DNA from: Cytophagales bacterium
GTDB lineage: Bacteria > Bacteroidota > Bacteroidia > Cytophagales > UBA9547
Direction of reading: 5' to 3'
DNA: 64,000 nucleotides
NCBI GenBank assembly: GCA_013297755.1
Contig: JAAFIH010000007.1
Location: 1-64,000, forward strand
Position numbers and translations under genes: made by a program. Below are positions 8,746 through 17,385 of the stretch, piece after piece; within the stretch, counting starts at the first letter, position 1; each line of letters starts with the position of its first letter. Below the pieces are notes generated by a model that worked only from the letters and a program-made list of their open reading frames with translations, did not search any database and had not been told where the DNA came from.

Positions 8746-11205
8746 ATGAAAAAACAAAAAACCGAAAAAAAAGTCGCTAAAATATCTCACATCAATAAAC
8801 CAAGCAATATGTCGTTGGTGGATTGGCAGATTGCTTTACGCAAACAATTTGGCTCCGACAATGTGTTTGAAGTAAAAAATATAGGTGAGCGACCTGTATA
8901 TTCTGATTTTAATGTACGCAATCCTATCAACAACAATACCTACAAAGTTGCCATACGAAGCAACCAAAGGGGTATTAATTTTTGTAATTGCAACGATTTC
9001 AAAACCAACGAACTGGGTACTTGCAAACATATAGAATATGTACTTTTTCAAATCAATAATTATCCACCCTACAAAAAAATCCTACAACAAGGCTATACTC
9101 CCGAATACAGTTCTATTTATTTGCATTATGCCAAAGAAAAATCTGTAAAAATACGCATTGGCACTCAGCAAACCGAGCAGTTTGAAGCCCTAGCCAAACT
9201 TTGGTTTGATGCCAATGATATTCTCAAAGAATCGTCTTATCAGGATATAGAAACTATCATACAGCAGGCTTTTGCTATTGATAGTCAGTTTAGGTGCTAC
9301 CCAGATGCCATAGATTATATTGTGGCCAAACGAGAAAAAGTAATAAGATTAAAAAAAGTAAATCAACTATTTGAAAACAAAAACTTACTCGACCAAACCC
9401 TAAAAGTAAAACTATTTGAATATCAAAAACAAGGGGTAGAGGCATTGCTAAAGGCTGGTCGTGGCCTACTGGCCGATGATATGGGCTTGGGCAAAACACT
9501 ACAAGCCATTGCTACTTGTGAGATTCTAAAAAAAGAATTTAATGTTCAAAAAATACTTATTATATGCCCTACATCGCTCAAATATCAGTGGAAATCTGAA
9601 ATAAACAAGTTTTGCGATGCCACCATTCAGGTCATAGAAGGACAATTACCTATACGTCAAACACAATATCAAGAAGAGAGTTCTTATAAAGTAGTCAGTT
9701 ACAACACTGTAGTAAACGATGTGGTTTATATCAATGCTATGGAACCAGATGTTATCATTTTGGATGAAGCCCAACGTATCAAAAATTGGCAAACAAAAAT
9801 ATCAACCCAAGTAAAAAAGCTACACTCAAAATACGCCATTGTGCTTACTGGCACACCCATTGAAAATAAATTAGAGGAGCTATACTCTGTGATGCAGTTT
9901 GTGGATTTGTACAAATTGGGCCCTTTATACAGCTTCTTGGATAAATATCAACGCAAAGACGACCGTGGAAAAGTCATTGGATATCAACACCTCAACGATA
10001 TTGGCAAGCAACTAGCCGATGTAATGGTAAGAAGAACCAAAAAAGAGGTGCTAAAACAGCTCCCTACACGCATGGACAAAAATTTGTTTGTTCCCATGAC
10101 CGATGAGCAGTTGATTATGCACTCAGAATACCAAGCCAATGTATCAAAATTAGTCAATAAATGGAAAAGATTAGGATTTTTGGATGAATCAGACCGCCAA
10201 AAACTATTGATAAATCTCAATTTGATGCGCATGGTTTGCGATAGTACTTTTGTGGCTGCCCCATCCGAAAAACATTACGACACCAAAGTAGACGAGTTGA
10301 TGTGTATTTTAGAAGAAGCACTGACCAATCCAGAGCAAAAAGTAGTTGTTTTTAGTCAATGGCAACGTATGACACAGCTTATTGCCAAAGAACTGACCGA
10401 GCGAGAGCTACAATTTGAATACCTACATGGGGGCATCCCAAGTAAGAATAGGGAACAATTATTGATAAATTTCAGGGAGAATCCACTGTCAAAAGTATTT
10501 TTGTCTACTGATGCTGGTGGCGTGGGACTCAATCTACAAACGGCCTCGTTGCTTATCAATGTTGATATTCCTTGGAATCCAGCAGTTTTAGAACAGCGCA
10601 TTGCACGCATATACAGACTGGGACAAACCGAAAATGTGCAAATTATCAATTTGGTGTCTACAGGAACTATCGAGCATCGCATGTTAGATGTACTGCAATT
10701 CAAAAACTCTATTGCCCAAGGGGTGCTCGATGGTGGCGAAGATTCTATTTTTATGACTGATTCTAAATTTAATCAATTTATGAAAACAGTAGAACAAATC
10801 AGCGAAGTAGAACTGCCAACGAATCCTGCCAAATCGACCCCAGAACCCTACCAAGCCGAACCCATTGCCACCATCGAAAACCAAATATCTGGCAAAACTA
10901 CCTCTGGAGAGCAGCTATCTTTCTTTGATTTAGAAAACGAAGAAAACAACACACCTACAAAAAACAACAAATCCAAATCAACCCAAGAGGCCATGGCAGA
11001 AAACCCACAAACCAAAAATATAGATATGTTTGCACAACTATTTGCTGCTTTGGCCACCCCCGAAGGAACCCAAAAATTGATGCAACAAATAATCCATAAA
11101 GACGAAAAAACAGGACAAAAATACCTTAAAATGCCCATCGAAAACGAAGCCATTGTGGCCAACGCCCTACAAGCATTTGCTAATTTGGCCAGTTTGATAA
11201 AATAG
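8746..11205 (+). CDS. SWIM zinc-finger / SNF2-family DEAD-like helicase
   Basis: This 819-aa Swi2/Snf2-type ATPase remodels or translocates on nucleic acid; its cellular role is not defined. An N-terminal SWIM-like zinc motif is seen at about residues 79-95 (FCNCNDF, then GTCKHIEY, giving C-x-C...C-x-H). The SNF2 core follows: Walker A DDMGLGKT (244-251), the DEAQ box near residue 340, and TGTPIENKLEELY. The helicase C-terminal half carries FSQWQRM, STDAGGVGLNLQ and RIARIYRLGQ. From about residue 690 to 770 the chain is low-complexity, rich in Asn, Lys, Thr, Pro and Glu. The ~50 C-terminal residues are ordered-looking and unassigned. Stand-alone members of this type occur widely in Bacteroidota, and linkage to the RT downstream may be accidental. 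Confidence 0.92.
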   Translation: MKKQKTEKKVAKISHINKPSNMSLVDWQIALRKQFGSDNVFEVKNIGERPVYSDFNVRNPINNNTYKVAIRSNQRGINFCNCNDFKTNELGTCKHIEYVLFQINNYPPYKKILQQGYTPEYSSIYLHYAKEKSVKIRIGTQQTEQFEALAKLWFDANDILKESSYQDIETIIQQAFAIDSQFRCYPDAIDYIVAKREKVIRLKKVNQLFENKNLLDQTLKVKLFEYQKQGVEALLKAGRGLLADDMGLGKTLQAIATCEILKKEFNVQKILIICPTSLKYQWKSEINKFCDATIQVIEGQLPIRQTQYQEESSYKVVSYNTVVNDVVYINAMEPDVIILDEAQRIKNWQTKISTQVKKLHSKYAIVLTGTPIENKLEELYSVMQFVDLYKLGPLYSFLDKYQRKDDRGKVIGYQHLNDIGKQLADVMVRRTKKEVLKQLPTRMDKNLFVPMTDEQLIMHSEYQANVSKLVNKWKRLGFLDESDRQKLLINLNLMRMVCDSTFVAAPSEKHYDTKVDELMCILEEALTNPEQKVVVFSQWQRMTQLIAKELTERELQFEYLHGGIPSKNREQLLINFRENPLSKVFLSTDAGGVGLNLQTASLLINVDIPWNPAVLEQRIARIYRLGQTENVQIINLVSTGTIEHRMLDVLQFKNSIAQGVLDGGEDSIFMTDSKFNQFMKTVEQISEVELPTNPAKSTPEPYQAEPIATIENQISGKTTSGEQLSFFDLENEENNTPTKNNKSKSTQEAMAENPQTKNIDMFAQLFAALATPEGTQKLMQQIIHKDEKTGQKYLKMPIENEAIVANALQAFANLASLIK

Positions 11206-11212
11206 AAAGGGT

Positions 11213-11268
11213 AATTTGTAATGCGTAATGAGTAATGTGTAATGTGTAATGTGTAATGTGTAATGTGT
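11213..11268. repeat. short (GTGTAAT)n tandem array upstream of the RT
   Basis: About seven copies of the heptamer TAATGTG and variants (TAATTTG, TAATGCG, TAATGAG) follow the SNF2 stop codon. The last 45 bp (11224-11268) start CGTAATGAG, continue with five TAATGTG units plus one T, and recur identically at 12992-13036 on the far side of the RT. Confidence 0.9.
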
Positions 11269-11319
11269 TAGTAGCAAGCTTACCGACCCGACACAGCAGA
11301 CAAACAAAAACGACAATTG

Positions 11320-12858
11320 ATGAAACGAATTTTAGAACTTAACCATACTGAAGCAAGACAATATCTTTTAAAAGCAGAAAGCTATTTCAACTTTGACTTA
11401 CCTCAATACTTCGTTTTTCAAAAATTAATCGCTGACGTTTCGACTGCAATAGTTGGTAGACCCATTGAGGATTTTTATTTAAATCCGCCTGACTACACTA
11501 AAGCAAAACACGAAGCCAAACACCCATTCCCAAGCGACTTTGACGACATAAATTATAAGTTACTTAACAACAAGGACGGAAAATTTGCTTGGCGACCATT
11601 TCAGTTAATTCATCCAGCATTATATGTTTCACTTGTTCACAACATAACAGAAGAAGCTAACTGGAATTTAATTGTTGCAAGGTTTGGACAATTTGCCGCC
11701 AATCCCAAAATCAAATGTTACAGTATTCCTTTGCAATCGGACGGAACACAATCTGATAAAGCAACAACTGTAAGCCAATGGTGGCAGACAATAGAACAGC
11801 AATCAATTGAACTTGCCCTTGAATATGAGTATGTTTTACATACCGATATTTCTGACTGTTACGGTTCAATTTATACTCATTCAATTCCTTGGGCTATTCA
11901 TACAAAGCCAATAGCAAAAACCAATAGAAACCCAAACGGAAATATCGGCAATATCATCGACAAACATCTTCGTGATATGGCATTTGGACAAACAAATGGT
12001 ATTCCACAAGGAAGTGTTTTGATGGATTTTATTGCAGAAATGGTTTTAGGTTATGCCGACACCGAACTTTCCATTAGAATTCAACAAGCAAATATTCAAG
12101 ACTATCATATCATTCGTTACAGGGACGACTATCGCATATTTTCCAACAACCCACAGGACGCAGAACTCATTACCAAAATCTTGACAGAAATCTTAATAGA
12201 ACTTGGTACGAGGCTCAATGCACAAAAAACATTGGTTTCAAATAATGTAATTCGAGACTCCATCAAGCCCGACAAAATCTATTGGATAGCAGAGAAAAAT
12301 GGAAGCAAAAGTATTCAAGAACATTTGCTTTTAATTCATAACCTTTCAGACAAATTTCCCAATTCAGGTAGTTTAGGTAAAGCGTTAGGGAAATTCTACA
12401 ACAGAATTAAAGGCTTGACAGAGCTAAACAACATCCAAGTTTTGATTAGCATTCTTGTGGACATAATGTATAAAAACCCGAGAACGTATCCTATTGCTTC
12501 TGCAATTTTAAGTAAGCTCCTATCACTACTAAACGACCCGACAAAGAGAGATAGAATTTTACAATCAACTATGACTAAGTTTGCAAAAATCCCAAACACA
12601 GGACATATAAAAATTTGGCTTCAACGTTTGACAATAAAAATAGATAGACAAAGAGTTTACGATGAAGACCTTTGCAAAAAAGTTAATGACACAGCAATAC
12701 AAATTTGGAATTCGGACTGGCTTAACAATGCTCTAAAAACTTTAATTGCCACGACACCAATAATTGACGAGCAAGTAATTCAGGACATTGACGTTGTAAT
12801 TAATCAGACAGAAGTTCAACTATTTAAACCAGAGTATGACGACAACTTGGACGAATAA
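11320..12858 (+). CDS. stand-alone reverse transcriptase, defence (UG/DRT-like) type
   Basis: This is a 512-aa RNA-directed DNA polymerase. Motif A is HTDISDCYGS (174-183), the motif B region is GIPQGS (227-232), and the catalytic motif C is YRDD (267-270) in RYRDDYRIF. The N-terminus (EARQYLLKAESYFNFDLP) and the ~200-residue C-terminal helical extension without maturase or endonuclease domains fit the 'unknown group'/DRT RTs, many of which defend against phage. I cannot assign the exact DRT class. The ATG at 11320 is preferred over the TTG just before it. Aspartate is often GAC here, while neighbours use mostly GAT, which suggests transfer. No intron, retron msr-msd or integrase was seen; a structured element follows directly. 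Confidence 0.82.
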   Translation: MKRILELNHTEARQYLLKAESYFNFDLPQYFVFQKLIADVSTAIVGRPIEDFYLNPPDYTKAKHEAKHPFPSDFDDINYKLLNNKDGKFAWRPFQLIHPALYVSLVHNITEEANWNLIVARFGQFAANPKIKCYSIPLQSDGTQSDKATTVSQWWQTIEQQSIELALEYEYVLHTDISDCYGSIYTHSIPWAIHTKPIAKTNRNPNGNIGNIIDKHLRDMAFGQTNGIPQGSVLMDFIAEMVLGYADTELSIRIQQANIQDYHIIRYRDDYRIFSNNPQDAELITKILTEILIELGTRLNAQKTLVSNNVIRDSIKPDKIYWIAEKNGSKSIQEHLLLIHNLSDKFPNSGSLGKALGKFYNRIKGLTELNNIQVLISILVDIMYKNPRTYPIASAILSKLLSLLNDPTKRDRILQSTMTKFAKIPNTGHIKIWLQRLTIKIDRQRVYDEDLCKKVNDTAIQIWNSDWLNNALKTLIATTPIIDEQVIQDIDVVINQTEVQLFKPEYDDNLDE

Positions 12859-12875
12859 AAAGCCAGCCACTAACA

Positions 12876-12987
12876 GCACATTTGCAATAGGCGGGGTTTC
12901 GTGCTCCGCAGACAGTTTAGTGCAAGCCGAAAGTTTTGTGCTCCGCATCAACATTAGTGGTAAAAATCCCGCCCATCGCAAATCTGC
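12876..12987 (+). repeat. 112-bp imperfect inverted repeat with internal direct repeats, downstream of the RT
   Basis: The outer arms (12876-12899 and 12963-12987) pair over about 24 nt with three mismatches and one G-T pair; the core pairs GGCGGG with CCCGCC and ATTTGC with GCAAAT. Between the arms, two imperfect ~26-bp direct repeats contain GTGCTCCGCA at 12901 and 12938. The element is much richer in G+C than its surroundings. It begins 18 bp after the RT stop and ends five bases before the tandem array. It could be an RT-associated non-coding RNA, a cassette recombination site, or a strong terminator. Confidence 0.75.
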
Positions 12988-12991
12988 AAAA

Positions 12992-13452
12992 CGTAATGAG
13001 TAATGTGTAATGTGTAATGTGTAATGTGTAATGTGTAATGTGTAATGCGTAATGTGTAATGCGTAATGCGTAATGCGTAATGAGTAATGTATAATGTGTA
13101 ATGTGTAATGTGTAATGTGTAATGTGTAATGTGTAATGTGTAATGTGTAATGTGTAATACGTAATGTGTAATGTGAAATGTGTAATGTTTAATGTTTAAT
13201 GTGTAATGTGTAATGTGTAATGTGTAATGTGTAATGTGTAATGTGTAATGCATAATGTGTTATGTGAAATTTGTAATGTGAAATGTGTAATGTGTAATGT
13301 GTAATGTGTAATGTGTAATGTGTAATGTGTAATGTGTAATGTGTGATGTGTAATGTGTAATGTGTAATGTGTAATGTGTAATGTGTAATGTGTAATGTGT
13401 AATGTGTAATGCATAATGTGTAATTTGTAATGTGTAATTTGTAATGTGTAAT
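12992..13452. repeat. large (TAATGTG)n heptanucleotide tandem array
   Basis: About 65 copies of a 7-bp unit, mostly TAATGTG with scattered variants (TAATGCG, TAATGAG, AAATGTG, TAATTTG, TAATGCA). Its first 45 bp repeat the array upstream of the RT exactly. Three units span 21 bp, so every frame is open over long stretches and encodes artefactual HYTLHIT-type peptides. No protein is proposed. Confidence 0.95.
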
Positions 13453-13478
13453 TTATTTTTGATTATTTGATTTTCTTA

Positions 13479-13594
13479 TTTCATAATTTATAACTTAAAA
13501 TTCATAACTTATAATTCATAATTCATAATTCATAATTCATAATTCATAATTCATAATTCATAATTCATAACTCATAATTCATAACTCATAATTT
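13479..13594. repeat. (ATTCATAA)n octanucleotide tandem array
   Basis: A second, unrelated microsatellite of about 13 copies of ATTCATAA and close variants (ACTCATAA, ACTTATAA) lies directly upstream of miaA and ends about 20 bp before its ATG. It occupies the place where a miaA promoter would be expected. Copy-number change could alter the spacing upstream of miaA. Confidence 0.93.
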
Positions 13595-13614
13595 TAAAAC
13601 TCTTTATCCATAAA

Positions 13615-14514
13615 ATGAAATCTACTTTTGCTACTAAACCAAAACTTATCGTAATAGTGGGGCCTACGGCTGTTGGCAAAACCAAAGCGGCAATAGAATT
13701 GGCTCAAAAGTATGAAACAGAAATTATTTCGGCTGATTCAAGGCAGTTTTATATCCAAATGAATATTGGTACTGCCAAGCCCACACCAAGCCAATTGGCC
13801 ACTATCCCTCACCATTTTGTTGATTTTTTAGATATTGATACTTATTATAGTTGTGGCGACTTCGAACGTGATGTCATAGCAAAACTACAATTCATGTTCA
13901 AAAATCACAATACAATCGTTATGGTTGGCGGTTCTGGTTTGTTTATAAAAGCAGTATGCGAGGGCATTGATTATATGCCTGCCGAAAATTTAGAAGTAAG
14001 AAATCAATTAAATAACGAATTCAAAACCAATGGACTTACATCTCTCCTCGACCAACTTCAAAGACTAGACCCAGATTATTTTTTGCAAATAGACCAACAC
14101 AATTCGCAGCGTATAGTGCGTGCCTTAGAAGTTTGTATTACTTCAGGCAAGCCCTACTCTAGTTTTAGAACAGGCCAACTGGCCACACGCAATTTTGAGA
14201 TTATCAAAATTGGCCTAACCCAAGACCGCCAACTACTTTACAACAAAATAAACCAAAGAGTAGACACTATGTTGGCCGATGGGCTCGAGGCCGAAGCACT
14301 TGCCTTGTATCCTCACAAACATAAATATGCGCTACAAACGGTTGGATATCAGGAGTTTTTTGATTATTTTGATGGTCTAATTACAAAACAAGAAGCCATC
14401 AATGCCATCAAACAAAACACACGCAGATTCGCAAAACGCCAAATGACCTGGTTTCAGAAAGATAAAAACATTACTTGGATAGAAGCCGAAAGCAAAGATT
14501 TTTTGAAATTTTAA
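13615..14514 (+). CDS. miaA: tRNA dimethylallyltransferase
   Basis: This enzyme transfers the dimethylallyl group from DMAPP to N6 of adenosine-37 in tRNAs that read codons starting with U. It is 299 aa, a normal length. The P-loop is GPTAVGKT (16-23), followed by ISADSRQFY and then GTAKP with HHFVDFLDID. VGGSGLFIKA marks the substrate channel, and the C-terminal ETVGYQEF-like region appears as LQTVGYQEFFDYF. The tail FAKRQMTWFQKDKNITW is standard for Bacteroidota MiaA. The last 89 bp of this gene occur again, with one mismatch, at 17265-17353, which suggests the two genes in between were inserted here. Confidence 0.96.
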   Translation: MKSTFATKPKLIVIVGPTAVGKTKAAIELAQKYETEIISADSRQFYIQMNIGTAKPTPSQLATIPHHFVDFLDIDTYYSCGDFERDVIAKLQFMFKNHNTIVMVGGSGLFIKAVCEGIDYMPAENLEVRNQLNNEFKTNGLTSLLDQLQRLDPDYFLQIDQHNSQRIVRALEVCITSGKPYSSFRTGQLATRNFEIIKIGLTQDRQLLYNKINQRVDTMLADGLEAEALALYPHKHKYALQTVGYQEFFDYFDGLITKQEAINAIKQNTRRFAKRQMTWFQKDKNITWIEAESKDFLKF

Positions 14515-14582
14515 AAATTAAATATCAAATTTTTAAAACCAATTATTAAAATATTGTAATTATGTATTAAAAATAAAAAGAA

Positions 14583-15821
14583 ATGAAGAACTCTAAAATA
14601 TTAATCTCATTAATTTTAATATTGATTACCGTTTATTGCTTTGTAAGGGCTCGAAAAGGTGGCGATTTCGATGTTTATTTACATGCAGGAGAAAAAATTA
14701 TTCAAGAACAAAACATATACAAACCCCCATTTGTTAAAGGACTTCAATATTATTACAGCCCCACTTTTGCCCTTTTTCTTGCACCATTCTCATCAATACC
14801 TAAAATAATACCTGAATTCATTTGGCTTTTGCTTTCGATATATTTTTTATATAGAATTTGGATAATTTCAATGACATTTTTTCCAAAAATTCCAGAGTTT
14901 TCGATAAAAGAAAATTATTGGTGGATAGGGCTTACACTTTTTTTTGTTTTAAGATTTATTTTAATGAATATAGCAATGATCCAAATGACTATTTTTTTAA
15001 TTTGGGCATCTTTAGAAACAATTTTTCAAATCGAAAAAAAAAATTATTTATTGTCAGGTTTAATTTTAGCTATTGCAATAAATATAAAATTGATGCCATT
15101 AATTGTATTACCATATATATTATTTAGAAATCATTTAATTTCATTTTGTTATACACTTGCATGCTCATTACTACTTTTGGTTGCACCTTATTTATTTTTG
15201 AAACATGAATATATTACTATGTTGTATTCAGAATGGTGGCAGATTATTAATCCAACTAACCAAGAACACATGATTGAAACTGGAAATGGAACTCACAGTT
15301 TGGTAAGTTTAATTCCTGTTTATATAACTGATACAGTTGGAAATTTTGAATATAAACGAAATTTTATAAATTTAAGCATAGAAACTACTCATTTGGTTGT
15401 TAATATTTCAAGATTAATTTTAGTCTTTTTTACTTTTTGGTTTTTAAGAACATTACCATTCAAAAAAGAGTTTGATAAATTAAAAATATATTGGGAGGTT
15501 TCATATCTACTTTTAGTAACCCCATTGCTATTCCCTCACCAACAAAAATATGCTTTTATGTATATAGCACCTGCTATCATTTACTTGGTTTATGTTTTTA
15601 TTTACAAAATAAAAAATAATGAAAAAATTTGGTTTAAAATATCTGTACTTCTTATTTTTAGTATAATATTTTCTCCACTTATTGGAAGCGATGTTATTGG
15701 TAGATTTATGCACGATTTAGTTGAACATTACAGAATTTTATCAATTTCAACATTCGTTCTAATGGTATATTTGGCATTATACAGCCCAAATAAAATACAA
15801 AATACAACAAAGTCTATTTAA
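14583..15821 (+). CDS. GT87-like (DUF2029) polyprenol-phosphate-dependent glycosyltransferase
   Basis: This 412-aa polytopic membrane protein has about ten transmembrane helices and a GT87/DUF2029 signature. An N-terminal helix is followed by GGDFDVYLHAGEKI (26-39), whose acidic pair (Asp28, Asp30) lies in the first outer loop, as in GT-C enzymes. YYYSPTFALFLAPF follows, with NIKLMPLIVLPYIL further on. GT87 enzymes move a mannose-type sugar from a polyprenyl phosphate donor on the periplasmic face; the acceptor here is unknown. It follows miaA by 68 bp and faces a paralogous gene on the opposite strand. Both lie within the segment bounded by the duplicated miaA 3' end, so they were probably acquired together. 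Confidence 0.82.
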   Translation: MKNSKILISLILILITVYCFVRARKGGDFDVYLHAGEKIIQEQNIYKPPFVKGLQYYYSPTFALFLAPFSSIPKIIPEFIWLLLSIYFLYRIWIISMTFFPKIPEFSIKENYWWIGLTLFFVLRFILMNIAMIQMTIFLIWASLETIFQIEKKNYLLSGLILAIAINIKLMPLIVLPYILFRNHLISFCYTLACSLLLLVAPYLFLKHEYITMLYSEWWQIINPTNQEHMIETGNGTHSLVSLIPVYITDTVGNFEYKRNFINLSIETTHLVVNISRLILVFFTFWFLRTLPFKKEFDKLKIYWEVSYLLLVTPLLFPHQQKYAFMYIAPAIIYLVYVFIYKIKNNEKIWFKISVLLIFSIIFSPLIGSDVIGRFMHDLVEHYRILSISTFVLMVYLALYSPNKIQNTTKSI

Positions 15822-15953
15822 ACTAATTTTGAATATAAATAGCACAAATTTAATGATTCAACAATAAAATACATGGACTAAAATATCTCTATACTTTGGA
15901 ATAGTAATAAAATCATAATTTTAATATATATTTTTTATTATTATTTATCCTTA

Positions 15954-17207
15954 TCAAATGTAAGATTCTTTAGGTTTAAAATAAACTAAACTAAAACAAA
16001 CCAATAGATTTGAAACTCCCAAATAATGGGTGTAATCAAGTATGTTTACACAAAAAGCACCAATAAAATCTCTACCCATAATTGCTTGAATAAACAATAG
16101 AATTGATATAAAAATGATTAAAACATAATCTAAAAAAGATATTTTTGGGTAATTTTTTAACAAATCAATGAAAGTCATTATCAGATAACTGCCAGCAGGT
16201 AAAATAAATAAATTAGAATACTTTAATTGATGTGGAAAAATAAGAAGAATTACTAAAAAAATAATACTTAAAGACCAAAAAATGTACTTTTCTATTTTGA
16301 TAGATTTATTTTTAAAATTCCAATATATACTATAAAATAGGATAGAAATTAGTAATATTCTAATAAATTGTAGCATTAGATTAAGATTTTCAAAACTCAT
16401 TAAAAATATTTTTCTTTCAAAACCATTTTGTATCTCTTCAGCTGCCCCAAAATCATAAAAAAATGCAGGCAAAAAGCAGTTTAATGAATTACAAGCATTA
16501 TCATTCTCAAAGAAATATTTATTTTTTGTAGGGTTTATTGAATCAAACCAATCAATATGCAAAAAATAATTATTTTCAAAACCAATAAAAAAGCCAGGTA
16601 AAATCAAAAAAGCCATTGAAAAAAAAACGACTACCAAACAAGATCTAATTTTTTTATTAAAAAATAAAAAAATTAAAAAAATGGCAGGAAGTATTTTTAT
16701 ATTTATACCAAGTGCCAAAAGAAAAGCGCCAATAGTTTCATTTTTTCTTATAAAAATTTGATGTAAACCCTCTATCGACAACCAAATAATTATTATTGTA
16801 ATCTGACCCAAAATTAAATTGTGGTTTATAAACCCAAGACCTAAAAGTACTGATAAAAAAAGCCATAATTTAATAGAAAATTGGTCAGGTTTTGTAATTA
16901 GTAAAACATAATTGTATAAAATAAAATATATTCTAAAGACAAATGTTACATTAATAATTGCCCAGATAGATCTTGCTATTTCAAATTTTATCCAAGAAAT
17001 TACTTTTAATAAAAGTGCAAAAAAAGGACTGTACAGATACAAATTATATGGATTATCAACATATAACTTATTTGAATTTCCAAATTCTTTAGAGGCATAC
17101 AAATATACATTGATATCAGCTCCCATGTGAAGGGCCTTTATAATGCCATAAACTGAAGCTAAGGCAAACAAAACTATGTATAGAAGGCTTTTTTTATGAA
17201 ATACCAT
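15954..17207 (-). CDS. GT87-like membrane glycosyltransferase, paralogue of the preceding gene
   Basis: This 417-aa polytopic protein has the same layout as the gene at 14583: an N-terminal helix, then GADINVYLYASKEFG (29-43) with acidic Asp31, then YLYSPFFALLLKV, GINIKILPAIFLIF, and FPHQLKYSNLFILPA near the C-terminus. The opposite gene has FPHQQKYAFMYIAPA there. The two are clearly paralogues but diverged, and convergently arranged. A GT-C sugar transferase role acting from a lipid-phosphate donor in the inner membrane is inferred from the family. Codon use is extremely AT-rich, with many A/T homopolymers, more so than in the flanking housekeeping genes. Confidence 0.78.
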   Translation of the reverse strand: MVFHKKSLLYIVLFALASVYGIIKALHMGADINVYLYASKEFGNSNKLYVDNPYNLYLYSPFFALLLKVISWIKFEIARSIWAIINVTFVFRIYFILYNYVLLITKPDQFSIKLWLFLSVLLGLGFINHNLILGQITIIIIWLSIEGLHQIFIRKNETIGAFLLALGINIKILPAIFLIFLFFNKKIRSCLVVVFFSMAFLILPGFFIGFENNYFLHIDWFDSINPTKNKYFFENDNACNSLNCFLPAFFYDFGAAEEIQNGFERKIFLMSFENLNLMLQFIRILLISILFYSIYWNFKNKSIKIEKYIFWSLSIIFLVILLIFPHQLKYSNLFILPAGSYLIMTFIDLLKNYPKISFLDYVLIIFISILLFIQAIMGRDFIGAFCVNILDYTHYLGVSNLLVCFSLVYFKPKESYI

Positions 17208-17264
17208 TTTTAAAGTTACAATAATCGAAAAAACGATTCAAAATTACTAAAATAAAAATCAAAA

Positions 17265-17353
17265 ATTCGCAAAACGCCAAATGACCTGGTTTCAGAAAGA
17301 TAAAAACATTACTTGGTTAGAAGCCGAAAGCAAAGATTTTTTGAAATTTTAAA
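17265..17353 (+). pseudogene. duplicated 3' end of miaA (about 29 codons)
   Basis: These 89 bp match 14427-14515, the last codons and stop of miaA, with a single difference (A14479 versus T17317, Ile to Leu). Nothing upstream of 17265 resembles the rest of miaA, so this is a fragment and not a decayed full copy. It reads in the same direction as miaA and marks the far side of the two GT87 genes. A simple reading is a direct repeat left by an insertion at the miaA 3' end. Confidence 0.92.
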
Positions 17354-17385
17354 CAAAACTATGTAAAATTGATTGATTTAGGCAT

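Noticed and set aside
12865-12990. Classical integron attC site behind the RT
   Set aside because: The fold is suggestive, but the RYYYAAC and GTTRRRY core sites are not present and no integron integrase is visible. The element is reported only as a folded repeat.
12954-13414. Minus-strand open frames of HYTLHIT repeats
   Set aside because: They are a by-product of the heptamer array, in which three units make a seven-codon repeat and stop codons are absent in some frames. There is no ribosome-binding site, signal or conservation argument.
12992-13452. Possible CRISPR array
   Set aside because: The repeated unit is 7 bp with no spacers. No cas gene is present.
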